Positions 58,283 to 61,017 of a stretch of 61,017 nt of DNA are shown piece after piece (position 1 is the first letter of the stretch; each line of letters starts with the position of its first letter). Under the pieces are notes generated by a model. That model had not been told where the DNA came from, did not search any database, and saw nothing but the letters and a program-made list of their open reading frames with translations. This stretch comes from Spirogloea muscicola (taxonomy: Eukaryota > Streptophyta > Zygnematophyceae > Spirogloeales > Spirogloeaceae): contig WELB01000047.1 in assembly GCA_009602725.1 (NCBI GenBank), positions 685,579-746,595 on the forward strand, written 5' to 3'. The position numbers and the translations under genes were made by a program.

Positions 58283-59502
58283 CACAAGAATGGGGTTATA
58301 CCCTCTTATCGAATGCTGCTAGGTGCCACCACTGGACTCCCCTCTTGAAATCCTTCCATATGCTCCCGCGTTGGCTGTGTTTTGGCTGTCTGGCAAGCAC
58401 TTCAATACCTCAGTCATTGCATGAAGGGTGTATATGACATGTTCCCGCCAGCAATCATGGATGCTTGACATCCACATGTATTACAGCTCATGCTTGGTAA
58501 TGTCATGTACAAAGGCTGCCAGCATTGAAGGCTGCAGTAGGATTCTGAGTGAGCGCCGCTGCCAATGACCAACTATATCCGGCTCCGTCATTGTCCGTGA
58601 CTCGCAAGCATAGCAACTGATCGCACCAGGTAAAGCTCAGAGCGCAACACAATGATCCTCTCCAGCATTTCTGGTTCGGCTTGACTCATACTCTTGTTGT
58701 GGCATAAGTGTCGTTTGGTATCTGAAGCACTTCAGACTGAGGATTAGTTTAAGTGGCTCTGTGCTGCAGCTGCTGCAGACAAGGCTGATTGAAGGGCAAG
58801 TTTTGGCCGTAAGAGCATTACAACTGGTGCTCAGGCAAAGTGCTTGAATCGAGTCCTACATGACCAAGATGCTGGAAGGCTGCTTGCAGTAGTAGGCAAG
58901 GTAGCCCGCTTGTGCTCCAAAACCCTGTCAGAGGTTGCTTCGCCCAGGCTCGCACTATCACAACGATAGCGTGGTGATAGTGCCAACATTTCATGATGTG
59001 GTCCTATAAAGGCAACCACACAAGTTGTGCGCAAGCAGTTGCATTGTTGTGCTTAGCCAGTGAGGCTCATGATGATAGAGGAAACAGAGGCTCTTTCAAG
59101 GAGGCGATGGCTATAGAAGGGCCAGCCTATACATGTGACGAGTACAAGGGAAGGCATACTGCTCAAATCCAATATACCGAGTGGCTGTATGTGCATGCGA
59201 TCTCCAGGAAGGTTATATTCCTCACCATTGCCTGCATACCTAATACATGGATTCGAAGCTCACTTGTTCTAAGAACATCTGACACGCTTGTCATGGGTTC
59301 AAGCACCGGGGCATGACGTCACAAGTTGAGCTACAGCCAGCACTTTCACTTTATCTTGATATTTGCATTTACAAGCCTGCTCATACTGCTAAATCGTCAT
59401 ATCTCAATGACCTCGTGCTCTCAGAGCAAGGGGAATGTGCTATAACAGCGTCACTTGAAAGGGTTAGTGAGCAGGATGTGCCCCCTACTGATCTATGGAG
59501 TC
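58283..59502. other. convergent intergenic region
   Basis: 3' flanks of the MOM1-like (+) and SAYSvFN (-) genes. No motif or supported ORF. Confidence 0.55.
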
Positions 59503-61017
59503 TCAAAATTGCCCCGCACGTATGTCCTGATCCAGTCGATCCGCGTTCAATGTGCCTGGAAGCTCCTGGAAATTCTCGTTGAATATGGAATAGGCACTGC
59601 CATGCAGCACGAGTAGGCTGTTAGCACAGACATTGGATTCTGGATATTATGCTTTCTCACTTTTGAAGCACGTACAAGTCTAAGCGCTGTGAGCCAATGA
59701 TCATTACCAAAGAGGGACTACTCATGTCAAACAGAACTGCAGCCAGGGTGCAATGAGATTAACAATCTGGAACTAGCAAGACATGTCGACAATCAATCTG
59801 GAAGCAGCAACACAGGGACGTGCCTCATTTCCCCAGCCTGCCGTTTTCCGAGGTTGATGAATATGATGGCAAAGCAAGTGGCCAAAATCTGCATGCACTC
59901 TTGCAGTAAGAAAATACATACTGCTGCTGAGACATCGACAGCCTCCAGCCACTAAATGCAGTAAATATGCACAAAGTACCTGCCCACTCGGGCTCTCTCA
60001 ACTTGCAACAAATCACAGACCTAGTCTGCATCACTTGAGGCATATGCTAGAATACATGTAATGCAGGTGCTTGAGGCCCACAAAGGCATTGAAAGGTTGC
60101 ACTGGCGGCATCGTTAAGAGGGGCTGCTCACATAAACAGGGCCAAGCTGATAGTGGTGCATGACAGGGGCTGCAACGAACCACAGGATGATGCAGATCCA
60201 CGTCCGGAGCTGCAGCCAGAAGAAGACGATAAGAACAAAGTCTGCAGGGAGAACCAGCAGTGGCGTTCTGTCAGATAGCCCTCATGTCAATCCAGGTGCG
60301 CAAACTCTAAAACCCTCGAGAACAAGTCTTACCATGCATGAAGGGGCTGCGCAGTAAGGAGAATACAGGATTTGGCCTTTGATCTGCTCGCGGCTACTGG
60401 TACCTGGGAGCTTCAGCCAGCGTCTCATGAAGCTCGCCGCTCGCCGCTGGAAGGGCGTCGCTGTGGGCGGGAGCCCAAAATGCTGTGCAAGGAGAAGGGC
60501 TTGCCGCAATCAGCAGTCACTATGCTGAGTGGCACAGATGTCGAAGGTGTTCTTGGTGGGTGATTTGCCTCACTGAGAAGACTCCAGCACTGACGTTGGG
60601 CGGCTTGTGAGCGGGCCCTTGTGGCTAGGATGGCCGCCAAGATAGGGTCTAGGGTTAGGTTTACAGGGTTGGGGATTTAGGGTTTGAGGTTTAGGATGCT
60701 CACGATGACGTCGTCTCCGTCCTCATCGTCAGCGTCACCAGCTTCCACCAAGGAGGCGTGGTGCGACAGCGGCGGCGGTGGCGGAGCCACGACGGCGATG
60801 AGGGCGTCTGCAATTGAGAAGGCACTGTGGGGGGCTTAGGATTCGAACCCTGAACCCCAGATTCCGATGTCCCTGACCTACACGGCGGTGGCGCCGGCGC
60901 TGACCTCCGTCAGAGAAGCTGAGGGGCCGGCCGTCGGGCAGGACGCCGCCGCAGCGGACGAGCTTGAGGCGCTCCGGCGGCAGGCCGGCGGCCGCGCCCA
61001 CCAGCGCGCGCGCGGCG
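59503..61017 (-). CDS. ubiquitin-like plus SAYSvFN-domain membrane protein (SAYSD1-like), 5' partial
   Basis: Integral ER-type membrane protein; animal SAYSD1 senses ubiquitin-fold (UFM1) marks at stalled translocons. Exons (minus), in phase: 61017-60905 (partial), 60807-60704, 60482-60404, 60241-60132, 59888-59824, 59596-59503. The N-terminal ubiquitin-like fold is visible as LPPERLKLVRCGGVLPDGRP and LSFSDGDALIAVVAPPPP. An acidic stretch (EAGDADDEDGDD) and LPPTATPFQRRAASFMRRWL follow. Two membrane segments come next (FVLIVFFWLQLRTWICIILW; ILATCFAIIFINLG), and the signature SAYSIFNENFQELPGTLNAD closes with IRAGQF-stop. The intron 59597-59823 needs a GC donor (59822-59823) to join GEM to SAYS in phase. 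Plant members share the UBL-SAYSvFN layout; animal SAYSD1 lacks the UBL. The start codon is beyond the window edge. Confidence 0.93.
60645..60697. repeat. degenerate TTTAGGG tract in SAYSvFN-gene intron
   Basis: GTCTAGGGTTAGG, GGGATTTAGGGTTTGAGG and TTTAGGATG inside the intron 60483-60703, ending within seven bases of the upstream exon's donor. A weaker relic (TTAGGATTCGAACCCTGAACC) sits in the next intron at 60837-60858. Confidence 0.82.

Noticed and set aside
58830-59320. Candidate small gene between the MOM1-like and SAYSvFN genes
   Set aside because: ORFs are short, overlap on both strands and carry no recognisable motif; the region is the shared 3' flank of convergent genes.

Overview
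This is a nuclear fragment from a green, plant-lineage eukaryote. Its genes are split into many short GT-AG exons, TTTAGGG/CCCTAAA (Arabidopsis-type) telomeric motifs are scattered through introns, and the proteins are plant-type: a plastid AMY3-like alpha-amylase with CBM45 repeats, a group-A (ABI5/ABF-type) bZIP factor, an ExAD-like GT47 arabinosyltransferase, a mitochondrial bS6, and a MOM1-like silencing protein. The mix, together with R2-like LINE debris and very GC-rich first exons, fits an early-diverging streptophyte alga best. That is inference; the genus cannot be read from the sequence.

Layout: 1-7067 (+) sn1-specific diacylglycerol lipase with its 5' end outside the window; 8488-9503 (+) single-CRM (YhbY) RNA-binding protein; 10173-17239 (-) AMY3-like alpha-amylase in 20 exons; 17380-21130 LINE remnants; 22122-24113 (+) group-A bZIP whose 5' part is lost in an assembly gap; 25771-29507 (-) ZNG1/CBWD zinc-transferase GTPase, divergently paired with 29853-30673 (+) mitochondrial bS6; 32292-32558 (-) unidentified terminal exon running into a gap; 33204-34871 (+) secreted cupredoxin; 36867-43404 (-) ExAD-like GT47 glycosyltransferase with EGF-like modules; 43400-47475 a second cluster of LINE remnants; 47668-58282 (+) a large PHD-chromodomain-degenerate SNF2 protein with a MOM1-type C-terminus; 59503-61017 (-) ubiquitin-like plus SAYSvFN membrane protein, 5' end outside the window.

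Exon boundaries were assigned by eye by requiring GT/GC-AG junctions, continuous reading phase and continuity with remembered family sequences. Nearly all internal junctions given below keep phase exactly. The genes are unrelated housekeeping and regulatory loci, not an operon or cluster. The most notable biology is (i) the MOM1-like protein that joins CHD3-style domains to a dead ATPase and a CMM2-like tail, (ii) a roughly 575-residue insertion between the catalytic Asp and His of the DAG lipase, (iii) many 5'-truncated LINE ends that share a terminal peptide and a 3' hairpin, and (iv) degenerate telomeric repeats placed recurrently in introns near gene 5' ends. No tRNA, rRNA, CRISPR array or bacterial-type element was seen.
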